64,000 bases of DNA, from NCBI GenBank assembly GCA_026826555.1, contig JAKSZT010054565.1, forward strand, positions 7,509,654 to 7,573,653, in the 5' to 3' direction. Shown piece after piece: positions 22,610 to 34,096 of this stretch. Each line of letters begins with the position of its first letter. Position 1 is the first letter of the stretch. The notes below the pieces were generated by a model. The model searched no databases, was not told the DNA's origin, and worked only from the letters and a program-made list of their open reading frames with translations. The DNA is from Tolypeutes matacus (Eukaryota > Chordata > Mammalia > Cingulata > Chlamyphoridae). The position numbers were made by a program, and so were the translations under genes.

Positions 22610-25600
22610 ACCATGCAATATTTGTCCTTTTGTGTCTGGCTTACTTTGCTTAGTATAATGTCTTCAAGATTCCTCCATGTTATCACAACTGTCCCAATTT
22701 CGTTTCTTCTTACTGCAGCATAGTATTCCATCTTATGTATAGACGACATTTTGTTTATCTATTCATTGGTTGATGGACACTTGGGTTGTTTCCATCTTTT
22801 GACAATTGTGAATAATGCCACTATGAACTTCAGTGTGCAGATGTCTGCGCATGTCATAGTTTTCAGTTATTCTGGATATGTTCCTAGTAGAGGAATTGCT
22901 GGATCTTATGGCAGTTCTATATTTAGCTTCTGAGGAACTGCAAAACTCTCTTCCAAAGAGGCTGCACCATTTTACACTCCCATCAACAGTGAAGGAGTGT
23001 TTCCACATCCTCTCCAACACTTATTGTTGTCTGTTCTTTTTAATAACAGATATTCTATGAGGTGTTAGTTGATATCTCATTGTTGTTTTAATTTGCTGTT
23101 CCCTAATAGCTAACAATAGGAACATTTTTTCATGTGCTATTTGGCCATTTGTATTTCCTCTTTGGAGAAAAGTCTTTTTAAGTCTTTTGCCATTTTTAAA
23201 TTGGTTTACATGCTCTTTTAATGTTGAGTTGTACGATCTCTTTATAAAGAATGGAAACCATACCCTTATTGGATATGTGGTTTTGAAATATTTTCTCCCA
23301 TTTAATGGGCTGCCTTTTCACCTTCTTGATGAAGTCGTTTGAATCACAGAAGTGTTTAAGTTTGAGGAGGTCCCATTTATCTATGTTTTTTTTTTTAATT
23401 GCTTGTGTTTTCAGTTTAAAGGTTTAAGAATCTGCCACCTGCCACCAGGTCTTGAAGATGTTTCTCTACATTTTTTTCCAGGAGCTTTATTGTACTTGCT
23501 TTTATATTAAGTCTTTGATCCATTTTGAGTTAATTTTTGTATAAGGTGTGAGATTAGCTGTCTTTTTTCTTTCTTTTGGCTATGGATATCCAGTTCTCCC
23601 AGCACCATTTGTTGAATAAACTCCTCTGACCAGCTGGGTGGGTTTGACAGGCTTGTCAAAAATCACTTGGTCATAGATGTGAGGGTCTGTTATTGAACCA
23701 TCAATTGGGTTCCATTGGACTGTGTGTTTATCTTAATGCTAATACCATGCTGTTTTTTACCACTGTAGCTAGATAATATGATTTAAAGTCTGGAAGTGAG
23801 AGTCCTCTAACTTCACTTTACCTTTTTAAGATGTTTCTGGCTATTCAGGGCCTCTTACCCTTCCAAATAAATTTGATAAATATTTTTTCTATTTGTTTAA
23901 AAATTGCTGGTGGATTTTTTTTGAGATTGCATTGACTTGGTATACAATTTGGGTAGAATTGACATCTTAATAATCAAGTCTTCCAATCCATAAACATGGA
24001 ATGTTCTTTCAATTATTTATGTCTTTTAAAATTTCTTTTAGCAATGCAATATAGTTTCCTGAATACAAGTGCTTTTCATCCTTGGTTAAGTTTATACCTA
24101 AATATATGATTCTTTTATTTTCTATTGTAAATGGAATTTCTCCCCCTGACTTCTTCAGATTGCACATTACCAGTGTATAGAAACACCACTGATTTTTTGC
24201 GTATTGATCTTGTATCCTGACACTCTACTGAAATCATTTATTAGCTCTAGGAGCTTTGTTGTAGATTTTTCAGGACTTTCTCAATATATAATCATATCAT
24301 CTGTGAATAGTGAAAGTTTTAATTCTTTCCTTGTGATTTAGATGGTTTTTATTCCTTTTTCTTGCCTGATTGCTCTAGCTATACCCCTAGCATTATATTG
24401 AACATCAGTGGTGACAATGGACATCCTTGTTTTGTCCCTGATCTCAACAGGAAAGCTTTCAGTCTTTCACCATTGAGTACAATGTTAGCTGTGGGTTTTT
24501 CATATATAGCCTTTGCCATGTTGAGAAAGTTTCCTTCAATTCCTATTTATTGTAGTATTTTTATCAAGGATGCTGTATTTTGTCAAATGCCTTTTCTGCA
24601 TCAATCAATAAGATTATGTGATTTTTCTTCTTTGATTTATTAATGTGGTGTATTATGCACATTGATCTTGTGCTGAATCAGCCTTGCACGTCTGGTATAA
24701 ATCCTACTTGATCATGATTAATAATTCTTTTAATGCATTGTTAGATTCAATTAGCAAGTATTTTATTGAGGACTTTTGCATTTTTATTCATTAGAGAACT
24801 TGGTCTGTAATTTCCTTTTATCCTGATATCTTTATCTGGCTTTGGTATTAGGGTGATATTGTCTTTGTAGAATGAGTTTGGTAGTGTTCCTTATTGTTCA
24901 GTTGAAGAACTTGAGTAAGATTAGTATTAAATCTTATTTGAATGCTTGGTAGGATTCACCTGTGAAACCGTCTGGTCCTGGATCTTTCATTTTAGGGAGA
25001 TGTTTGAAGACTGTTTCAATCTCTTCTGATTTGTTTGCTGATGTCTACTAGTTCTTCTAGGGTTAGTGTAGGTTGTACATTCTTAGGAATTTTTCCATTT
25101 CATCTATATTGTCTAGTTTTTTTGACATAAAGTTGTTTATAGTATTCTTTTATGAACTCACTTATTTCTGTGGGATCAGTAGTAATGTTCCCATTTTCAT
25201 TTTTATTTCATTTATTTGCATCTTCACTCTTTTTTCTTAGTCAGTCTAGCTAAGGGTTTGTCAATTGTGTTAATTTTCCCAAAGAACCAGCTTTTGGTTT
25301 TGTTAATTCTCTCTATTGTTTTTTTGCTCTCAATTTCATTTATTTCTGCTCTAATCTTTGTTATTTCATTCATTCTACTTGCTTTGGGATTAGTTTGCTG
25401 TTCTTTTACTAGTTCCTGAAGCTGTGTATTTAGGTCCTTGATTTTAGTTCTTTCTTCTTTTTTAATGTAAGCAATGAGGGCTATAAATTTTCCTCTCAAC
25501 ACTGCCTTTGCTGCATCCCATAGGTTCTAATATGTTGTATTCTCATTGTCATTCATCTTGAGATATTTATTGATTTCTCTTGGAATTTCTTCTTTGACCC

Positions 25601-26383
25601 ACTGATTATTGAAGAGTGTTTGGTTTAATTTCCATATATATGTGAATTTTCCCTTTTTTTGCTACTTGTTGATTTCTAACTTTATTCCATTATGATCAGA
25701 GAAAGTGCTTTGTAGAATTTTGATTTTGATGAATTTTTTGAGATCTGCTTTGTGAAAACATATGGTCTATTCTGGAGAAAGATCCATGAGCACTTGAAAA
25801 GAATGTATATCCTGCTGTTTTGGGGTGCAATATTCTGTATATGTCTATTAGGTTTAGTCCATTTATCATATTACTCTAGCTCTCTGTTTCTTTATTTATC
25901 CTCTGCCCAGATGTTCTATCCAATGCTGAGAGTGGTGTTTTGAAGTCTCCAACTATTATTGTAGAGATGTCTATTTCTCCCTTCAGTTTTGCCAGTGTTT
26001 GCCTCATGTGTCTTGGGGCATCCTGGTTAGGTGCATATACATTTATGTTTGTTATTTCTTCCTGGTGAATCATCCCTTTTATTAATATGTAATGTCCTTC
26101 CTTGATTCTAGTAACAGTTTTACTTTTAAAGTCTGTATCATCTTATATAAGTATAGCTACCTCAGCTTTTTTATTTTTGGTTACTGCATGCGCAGAATAT
26201 CTTTTTCCCACTTTTCACTTTCAAGATATTGGTATCATTGGGTCTAAGTGGAGTCTCTTGCAGACAGCATATAGATGGCTTATATTCCCTTATCCATTCC
26301 TCCAGTCTGTGTCTTTTGATTGAGGAGTTTAATCCATTAACATTCAATGTTATTTCTGTAAAGGCAGTACTTATTTCATCCAT
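22610..26383 (-). pseudogene. L1 ORF2 relic (endonuclease and reverse transcriptase)
   Basis: ORF2p nicks target DNA and reverse-transcribes L1 RNA. The minus-strand start is MDEISTAFTEITLNVNGLN at 26383, with the endonuclease motif LQETPLR where LQETHL is usual. Other readable pieces are in 25876-26073 (VGDFKTPLSALDR; the usual GDFNT word has lost its Asn) and 25224-25502 ([20 protein letters not shown]). Many stops and frameshifts separate them, so it is inactive. Confidence 0.85.
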
Positions 26384-26449
26384 TTTGATATTTGTGTTTT
26401 ATCTATCATTTTATTTTTGACACTTTTAGTTACTGTTACTGACACAGTC

Positions 26450-27383
26450 ATCATTTCTAGACTCTCTTCCAAGTCTCTCTCTCCTGTCTTTTCTTTTCAG
26501 GCTGTAACACTCCCTTTAGTATTTCCTGAAAAGCTGGTCTTTTTATTATAAACTCTCACAATTTCTGTTTATCTGTGAATATTCTAATCTCATTCTCATT
26601 TCTGAAAGATAATCTTTCCAGATATAAAATTTGTGGCTGGCAATATTTCTCCTGCAGTATCTTAAATATATCATGCCACTGCCTTCTTGCCTCCAAGGTT
26701 TCTGATGAGAAATCATCACTTAATTTTGTTGGGTATCCCTTATATGTTATGCATTACTTTTCTCTTGCTGCTCTCAGAATTCTCTCTTTGTCTCTGGCAT
26801 TTGACATTCTGATTAGTATGTGTCTTGAAGTTAGTCTATTCAGATTTATTTGGATGGCAGTACATTGAGCTTCTTGGACATGGATATCTATGCCTTTCAA
26901 TAGGTTTGGGAAAGTTTCCACCATTATTACTCCAAATATTCTTTCTTTCCCTTTTCCCTTCTCTTCTCCTTCTGGAACACCCATAACACATATGTTTGCA
27001 TGTCTCTTGCTGTCATTTAGTTCTCTGAGACTCTGTTCAATTTTTTCCATTCTTTTCTTCATCTGTTCTGTTGTATGTTTGCTTTCAGAGGCCATGTCTT
27101 CTGCCTCACCAATCCTTTCTTCTGCTTCCTCAAATCTGCTGTTATATGCCTCCAGTGTATTTTTAATTTCATTTATGGCACCTTTCAATCCCATAAGGTA
27201 TGCTATTTTTCCATATATGCTTTCAAATTCTTCTTTGTGCTCATTCAATATCTTCTTAATATCTTTAATCTCTTTAGCCATCTCATTAAACTTATTAAAG
27301 AGATTTGTTTGAAAACCTATGATTAGTTGTCTCCAATCCTTTATGTCATCTGCAGGCTTATCTTGTTTCTTTAACTGGGCCAT
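26450..27383 (-). pseudogene. L1 ORF1 relic
   Basis: The N-terminal 209 residues are open (27383 to 26754): a coiled coil (LEAYNSRFEEAEERIGEAED) and the RRM-like segment with MGVPEGEEKGKG. The C-terminal domain continues to about 26450 past a stop after LRAAREK. At the position of the shared stop in the young L1s this copy reads NEHKEEFES without a stop, which helps date that change. Confidence 0.85.
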
Positions 27384-27529
27384 ATCTTCCTGTTTCTTGG
27401 TATGGGTTTTAAATTTTTGTTGGTGTTTTCACATGTGGCTGGCTAGAGAAATTTATTCTGGGTGCAATTTCTCCCTTCAGTTCAGAGTTTTCTTGTTTTT
27501 TTCTCCCTTGATGGTTGTGTAGTAGGAGC

Positions 27530-28790
27530 CAAGGATGTAGTTTGTGCTATAAGCTATGGAAGCTGAAGCTGCCCACATTGCCCAAGGAATTGATGAGTCT
27601 TCCTCCATCTTTCTCATATGTCAGTGGTAGGGACAGAGCTTCAACCATGTATAATAACCCAAGCTGGGCAGGACAATACTGTCTGTAGTTGCCTAGAGAG
27701 ACTGGTAAAGCTTAACACCCCTTCCTCCCCTACCTTGGGGTAGGGATAGAGCTATAGTTCTGGGCAGCAATCTATGCCATGTGGATCAAAAATGACCACA
27801 GTTGCTCAGGTAAACTGATGTAACCCTAGACCCCCTCCCTGCCAGGTGTGGGAATGAACCCTCTGCAGTGCCCAAAAATCTAATCTGTGTGGGCTGAATA
27901 CACCTGAAGTTGCCCTGAGAAGCTGAGGGAGTACTGTCCCTTCTGCCATTTAGGGGTGGAAATGGAACCACCATTGCCCAACAGTTCAGTACCCATAGCC
28001 TGAAAGTACCCACCATTGCCCAGAGTGGGCGAGGAAGTACCGGCTCCATCCTATCTTATTTGGTGGTGGGGGTGGTTCTATGGGCACCAAATAGTTTAAT
28101 CCCTTTAGGCCCAGAATACCTGCCATTGCCTGGAAAGGCTGAGGAAACACCAGGCCCCTCCTATCCTATTAAGGTGTGGGGTTAGATCCACAGGTACCCA
28201 AGAGTTCAGTCCCTGTTGGCCAAAAGTACCGGCTGTTATCTGGAGAGGCTGTGGAGACATCAGATCCCTCCTATCCTGTTGGGTGTGGGGGTGTATCCAT
28301 AGGCATCCAACTGTTCAGTCCATTCAGGCTGAAAGTTTGCCATTGCTCAAAAAGGCTATGGAAACACCAGCTCTCTCCTTTCCTGTTGAGGGTGAGGGTG
28401 GATTCACAAGTATCTACCAGGCCAGGCTGTGTGGATCAAAGCACCTGAAGTTACCCAGAGAGACTGGGCAAAAGCAGTCCATCTTTTGTCCTACTGGGGG
28501 TGGGGGTGGAGCCACATGTGCCTAATGGTCAGGTTTGTGCAGGCCAAAAGTGCCTAAAGTTGCCCTGAGAGGCTGAGGGAACACCAGCCCCCTCCTATCC
28601 TATAGGGGGACAGAGGTGGAGATGGACTTAAAGGCACTCAACAAACCAGTTTGTGTGGGCTGAAAACTGCTGTTGCCCAGAGAGGCTGAAGATACACAGC
28701 ACCTCTCTTATCCTATTGGGGTGTAGGTATGCAACCCCAGTCTGTGCCATTGGAGAACACTTGCAGTTGCCTGGAGAGCCTGCTACAAGT
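27530..28790 (-). repeat. L1 5'UTR tandem monomers, about 109 bp, about 12 units
   Basis: A GTTGCCC/CATTGCC core followed by an AGAGAGGCTGAGG-like word recurs near 27577, 27688, 27801, 27909, 28014, 28124, 28235, 28341, 28450, 28559, 28672 and 28766, spaced 94-113 bases apart. Each unit also has a CCTCCTATCCTATT-like word and a GGTGTGGGGGTGGA-like word. Copies differ clearly from each other. It lies upstream of ORF1, as do promoter monomers in murine L1s. Confidence 0.85.
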
Positions 28791-28799
28791 CCCACCAGC

Positions 28800-29560
28800 T
28801 TCCTCTCTGCTGGAGATGGGGCTGGAGCCTAGGCTAGGGCTGTAGTTCGATCTTGGTGGAAAGAGCCAGTCCCTAACTCCACTGGATTTTCAGTCAGCCA
28901 GGCTTCCTCTCATGCTGGGGGTGGAGTCAAAATGGTGGCTACCAGACTCTTTCCAACTTGGACAGGCTCGAACCCTAGCTGTTTCTAGGATTATACTTTA
29001 GCCAGCCAACTCCACTAATCAGTAGCTGGGGTCAGTGGACAACTTTCTCTTTTTCCATCATTTATGGGAAATGAAGCTTCTAACTCCATCCACAGAATAG
29101 CTCCTGAAGCACCTTGCACTGCTAGAATATGATGGACACCAGCCTCTATGGCATGGCTTGCAGTTTCCCAGAGAGGTGGTGAAGGTCCCCCCAGCTTCCT
29201 CCCCACTGGAGATGGGGCTGGGGTTTAGGTTAGACCTGCAATCAGACCTGGATGGAACAAAGCTGGTCCTTACCAGCACAGTAATTTTCAATCAGCCACA
29301 GTTTCCCTTAGGTCAGGGGCAGAGTCAAAATGGCAGCTACCAGGCTCCTTCTGACCTACACAGGCTCAAAGTTTAGTTGTTCCTAGTATTTTACTTTAGC
29401 CCACCAGATTTACTAATTGGTATCTGAAGTCGGTGCTACACCATGTCTTCCTACCCCATTTTGGGGGAAATAGAGCTTCCAACTATTCCAACTTGGAATA
29501 GTTCCCAAGGAGGCTTGCACCATGGTTACCGACCTCCGTGGCATGGAGGGCTCACTCATG
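28800..29560 (-). repeat. Two direct copies of a 365-385 bp unit in L1 5'UTR
   Basis: The unit near 28800-29175 recurs at about 29190-29560. Shared words include GGAGATGGGGCTGG (28814 and 29207), AGTCAAAATGG (28926 and 29323) and TTTACTTTAGCC-like words (28993 and 29390). It lies between the 109 bp array and the element 5' end. Confidence 0.8.
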
Positions 29561-29739
29561 AATCCTCTCTGCAGATGAGCAGTCTCCTTCCATACTTTCA
29601 ACGACGTTGGAGGATACTCTTCTGGTCTGGGGCCCCCAAATAGGTTCTTTAGGTAGCTCTGGGTGATTACTAACTGCCCTGTAGCACTAGCTGACTACAG
29701 GAGTGCCTTACTCTGCTGCCATCTTGGCTTCCTCCTAAA

Positions 29740-30845
29740 ATTTGTTTATTTTAAAGAAACTTTAGATAACATAAATGTTACTTAAAAAATATAAGGGAGT
29801 CCCATATACCCCACTCCTTCCTCCTCCCACACTTTCCCGCATTAACAACATTCTTCATTAGTGGTACGTTTTTTACAATTGACGAACACATATTGAAGCA
29901 TTGCCACTAACCATGGAATATAGTTTACATTATACCTTATACTCTGTCCCACATAATTGTATAAGTTATGGCAAAATATGTAATGGCCTGTATCCTTTAT
30001 TGTAATGTCATGCAAGACAATTCCAATGTCCTGAAAATATCCCCATATTACACTTCTTTTTCTCTCTCCCTCCCCTCAGAACCTCTGGTGGTCTCTGCCT
30101 CCACATCAATGATAAAGGTTCTTCCACTGCTAGAATAACAACACATCTATAGTAGAATAGTAGTAAGTCTACTTCAGTACATTGTTCTTTCCCCAATCTT
30201 GAGGATTTGGGAATGGTGGTGACCACTCTGCCTCTAATTGGTACAGACTTTGCAGAGGATAGTTTGGTGGTTCCTTAGGAAGGTAACTATAGACCTGCTA
30301 TATGATCCAGCAATCCCACTCCTGGGTATATATCCAGAAGAAATGAAAGCAAGGACACAAACAGATATATGCAAACCAAAGTTCATAGTGGAATTATTCA
30401 ACATTGCAGAAAGTTGGAAGCAACCGACATGTCCATCAACAGATGGATGGATAAGTAAATTGTGGTATATACATACAATGGAATATTACTCAGCTGTAAA
30501 AAGGAATGCAGTATTAACACACAGGAAAACACGGATGAATCTCGAAGATCTTATGTTGAGTGAAGTAAGCCAGGCACTGAAGAATAAATACTACATGACA
30601 TCACTGATATGTATTAAGCAAATTGAGCAGACACACAGAGCTAGAGTATGGAAAATAGGTTTACAGGAAACAGAAAGGGAGAGAAGTGTTGTGAGCAAAT
30701 GCTCATATTGGCAAAATCTATGATAAGGTGGAAGGTGTAGTTGTAGAGTGGATGGGCATGACAGTGGTGCCATGATGTTATTGGGTCCAGCAGTACTGGT
30801 GCATAAGGGAGGTAGGGTGGGGAGTTTGGATTTGACTCTCTTTTT
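29740..30845 (-). mobile_element. L1 3' end with inverted 5' part (twin priming)
   Basis: 29740-30237 is L1 3'UTR on the minus strand. 30238-30845 is ORF2 C-terminal sequence plus proximal 3'UTR on the plus strand, with an open frame (30238-30723) reading [15 protein letters not shown] and TMEYYSAVKRN. Head-to-head pieces of one L1 in this order are the signature of twin priming, where the 5' part is inverted during insertion. The open frame is an L1 ORF2 tail, not a host gene. Confidence 0.75.
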
Positions 30846-30849
30846 CATA

Positions 30850-31418
30850 TATTCTTTTTAAATTTTTTCTTTATTTTTAAAGAGGCTTCAGAGTACATAA
30901 ACGTTACATCAAAAATATAGGGGATTTCCATATACCCCACCTTCTCCCCCTCCCACAATTTCCCCCATTAACAACATCTTTAATTAGTGTGGTAAATTTG
31001 TTACAATTGATGAACACATATTGAAGCATTGGTCTATAGTTTGCATTAGGGTTCACACTTAACACCACACTTTTATAAGTTTTGTCAAAATGTATAATGG
31101 ATTGAATCCATCATTAAAATATCATGCAGAACAATTCCAGTGTCTCAGAAATGCCCCGTGTTACAACTACTCTTCCCCCTCCCTCCCCTAAGAACCTCTG
31201 GTGACCACTGTCTTTATATCAATGTTACAACTTCCTCCATTACTAGACTACTAATTACTCTGCTTTAGTCCATAGCTACATTCCTCCCTTATTTTTGCTC
31301 ATTCTTCTATCTTGAGGATTTGGGGATGGTGATGCCCACTCTGCTTACAGCTGAAAGGAGACTTAGATACTGTGGGGCAGATGGATGGAACTGTCTTGCT
31401 TGCAGTTGCAGATACTCT
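30850..31418 (-). mobile_element. 5'-truncated L1 3' end
   Basis: Minus-strand L1 3'UTR of the common type (ATAGGGGATTTCCATATACC followed by GCATTAACAAC-like words), ending near 31418, where older L1 ORF1/ORF2-junction sequence starts. Confidence 0.75.
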
Positions 31419-33597
31419 TATACATTATTTTTGTGGTTACCATGGCACTAAAATTTAACACCTTATACCTGTAATAATGACATTTAATTTGATACTAACT
31501 TAACTTCAGTAGCATACACATATGCTCTTCTTATAACCCTCTGTTCCCCAGCTTCTTTTTGCACTTGTTATAAATTATATCTTCATATATTGTATGTCCA
31601 AACTAAAGTTTTATCATGACTTTTATACATTTGCAGTTTAAAAAATTAGGATTTTTTAAATGGAGCCCTGGTGTTTATAATTGCCTATCCAGTTACCTTT
31701 ACCAGAAATTTTTATTTCTTTATGTTGCTTCAAACCACTCTATAGTATCCTTTCCTTTTAGTCTGAAAAACTCCTTTCAGCATTGCTTTTAAGGCAGGTC
31801 TAATGATGATGAATCCCTCAGCTTTTAAAAAAAATCTCGGCACATCATAATCTCTCCCACATTTTTGAAAGAAACTTTTGCCAGATATAAAATTCATGAT
31901 TGAAAATTGTTTCTTAAAGCATTTTAAATATTTAATTCCACTGCCTTCTTGCCTCCATGGTTTCTGATGAAAAGTCAGCATTTGATCTTATTGGTATTGC
32001 CTTATACATAACATGTTGCTTTCCTCTTGCAGCTTTCAGAACTCTCCTCTTTTCCTTGGCATTGATTACTATATGTCTAGGTGTTGTTCTCTTTGATTTT
32101 ATCTTGTTTGCTATTCATTGGGCATTCATTGGTGTTCATACTTTTGTTAACTTTGGGATGTTTTCTGCCATTATTCTTTGAATATTCCTTTTCCTCTATA
32201 TTTCTTCTCCTTCTAAGACTCCCATAATGCATATATTTCTATGCCTGATTGTGTCCAACAGATCTCTTAAGCTTTGTTTGATTTTTTATTCTTTTTAAAA
32301 TTGCTTCTCAGCCTGAATAATTCAATTGTCTTGTCTTTGAGTCCACTGATTCTTTCTACTGCCAGGTCCAAACTGCTGTTCATACCCTTCTGGGAATTTT
32401 TCATTTCATTTGTTATGATATTCAATGTCAATATTTCTGTTTGGTTCCCCTTTAAACTTTTATCTCTTTATCTCATATTGTTCATTCACTGTTTTCCTGG
32501 TATCTTTTAGTTCTTTCTCTGTGTTTTCTTTATCTCCTTAAACATATTGAGGATCATATTTTAAAGTCTTTGCTTGGTATGCCCAAAGCCTGCTTTTCTT
32601 CATTGATAATTTCTGGATTTTTAACCTTTTCCTTTGGATGAGCCATCATTTTGGCATCTTTGTTTGTCTTGTAATCTTTTGCTGCATGCTGTATATTTCA
32701 ATATTTTAATGTAATTCTGCTATTTAGTCCCTGAGCTGTCTGTTCCTTAAGATTTTACATAGCTAGTGATATGAAAAAAGTTTCCTTAAGTGCCAGGAGT
32801 TACCAAAACCCAACAAACCAAAGCAAAAGGCACCTTTCAGTCAATGCAAATTGGGTCTACTTTGGCTGATGGTCTTATACGGAGCTTAGCCCTCCTATCA
32901 AGAAGATTAGCTGAAGGCCAATGTGATGCAATGTCTTCTCTTTCTTTTCTGAGCCGTCATGAAGCTTGCTTCTTGTTCTGTACTTGTGCTTGCTAGTGGC
33001 CCTAGGAATTCCCTTGGTTACAGAGATTCATATGCCCATGCTTCTGTATTCCCTATGAAATAGACTTTCACCCCCTCCTGAGTGATCATTTGAATGACTT
33101 AATAGAGGTAGTCTTTTGTCACAAACCATTCAACTTAATAATTTATTTCAGTGTTGTAGCTATCTGCAAGCTGCTTCTCTGCTTTTAGAACAAATTATGA
33201 GAGATTGAGCCCAAGACAAATTTCTTAGTTCTGTCTTTCAGACTTCCACCTGAGAGATTGTCACTGACATAAAGGCCCTCCACTTTGCACATAGGAGTTA
33301 CTCTGCTCCTTCTTGAACAGGGCCAGAGACCCTCAACAGGAGTGCAGGCTAGCTCCACACTACCAGTGAGAGGGTAGGGAAAGAGAAGTAAGGGAACCAT
33401 GAGCTTCACCTATCATTTTTCAAGCTGCCTTTTTTTCAGTTTGACTCTTGCCCAGTTATTGCAACCCAATAAATGTTTTCTTGAATTTTGAAGAAGATGG
33501 CTCTGCCAATTTTTGTTCATTGGTCAAAGATTCTGTGAAAGGATGACATCCTGGAGCATCTTATACTGACACCTAGATCCACTGGAAGTCCCAGCTC
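31419..33597 (-). mobile_element. Older L1, 5' part (ORF1 relic and 5'UTR)
   Basis: Resumes the L1 interrupted at 21640: it opens with the inter-ORF segment (TTGTGGTTACCATGGCACT), then decayed ORF1 (about 31700-32700), then 5'UTR to 33597. The right flank TCAAATGCATTTT (33598-33610) pairs with TCAAAAGCATTTT at 7601-7613, so the element inserted into the ancient plus-strand L1. Confidence 0.75.
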
Positions 33598-33910
33598 TCA
33601 AATGCATTTTGCTAAATGAAAAATTCTAATCTCAAAAAAGCTATATAATGTGTGGTTCAAATTATATGACATTTTGGAAAAGGAATAATTACAGAGATTG
33701 AAAGAAGATCAGTAATTGTCAAGGAGCGAGAGCTAGGGGAAGGATTTATTCTCAAAGGGGAAGGATGAAGGAATGCTTTGGAATGGTGGAAATGTTCTGT
33801 ATCTTGATTTTGATATGATTACACAGATCTATGCATGCATTAAAGCTCATAGACTTATACATCCAAAACAATGAATTTTACTGCATGCAAATTAAAAGAA
33901 AAAATTAAGT
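33598..33910 (+). mobile_element. Ancient L1, 3' end (right half of a split element)
   Basis: Continues the ancient ORF2 end from 7613: GCTAAATGAAAAATTC, TATATGACATTTTGGAAAAG, then AGATCAGTAATTGTCAAGG, ending in an A-rich tail near 33905. The join across 26 kb is collinear. Confidence 0.8.
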
Positions 33911-34080
33911 GCAGAGTAGGAAGTTTAATTTAATGTCAGTCACTTATTGAGTCTGCACAGGCCACAGTCAATGACTTCAGCAGATTTTACTGACTGCTTC
34001 TATGGCAGACTTTCCCTATTTAAGTTTCACTACTTCTGGCCTGCTTGGTTTAGGTAATGGCATGACTGAAAACTCTTTAC
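33911..34080. other. Unassigned sequence left of the young L1
   Basis: No recognised gene or repeat. It continues at 43426 once the L1 is removed. Confidence 0.4.
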
Positions 34081-34096
34081 CAAGAAGTGTTCTTTA

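Larger units (their letters stand above)
21923..29735 (-). mobile_element. Full-length older L1 with tandem-monomer 5'UTR
   Basis: A minus-strand L1 of about 7.8 kb: 3'UTR (about 21923-22610), ORF2 relic (to 26383), ORF1 relic (to 27383) and an unusually structured 5'UTR (to 29735). The 5' end carries the complement of AAGATGGC at 29718-29725, the YY1-like site also present in the other full-length L1s here. I could not define a convincing target-site duplication, since both sides are other L1 sequence. Confidence 0.85.

Noticed and set aside
27530..28790. CRISPR-like repeat array
   Set aside because: Units are contiguous diverged monomers without unique spacers, inside a mammalian L1.
30238..30723. 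Apparent 161-residue gene
   Set aside because: It is the C-terminal end of L1 ORF2, inverted by twin priming.
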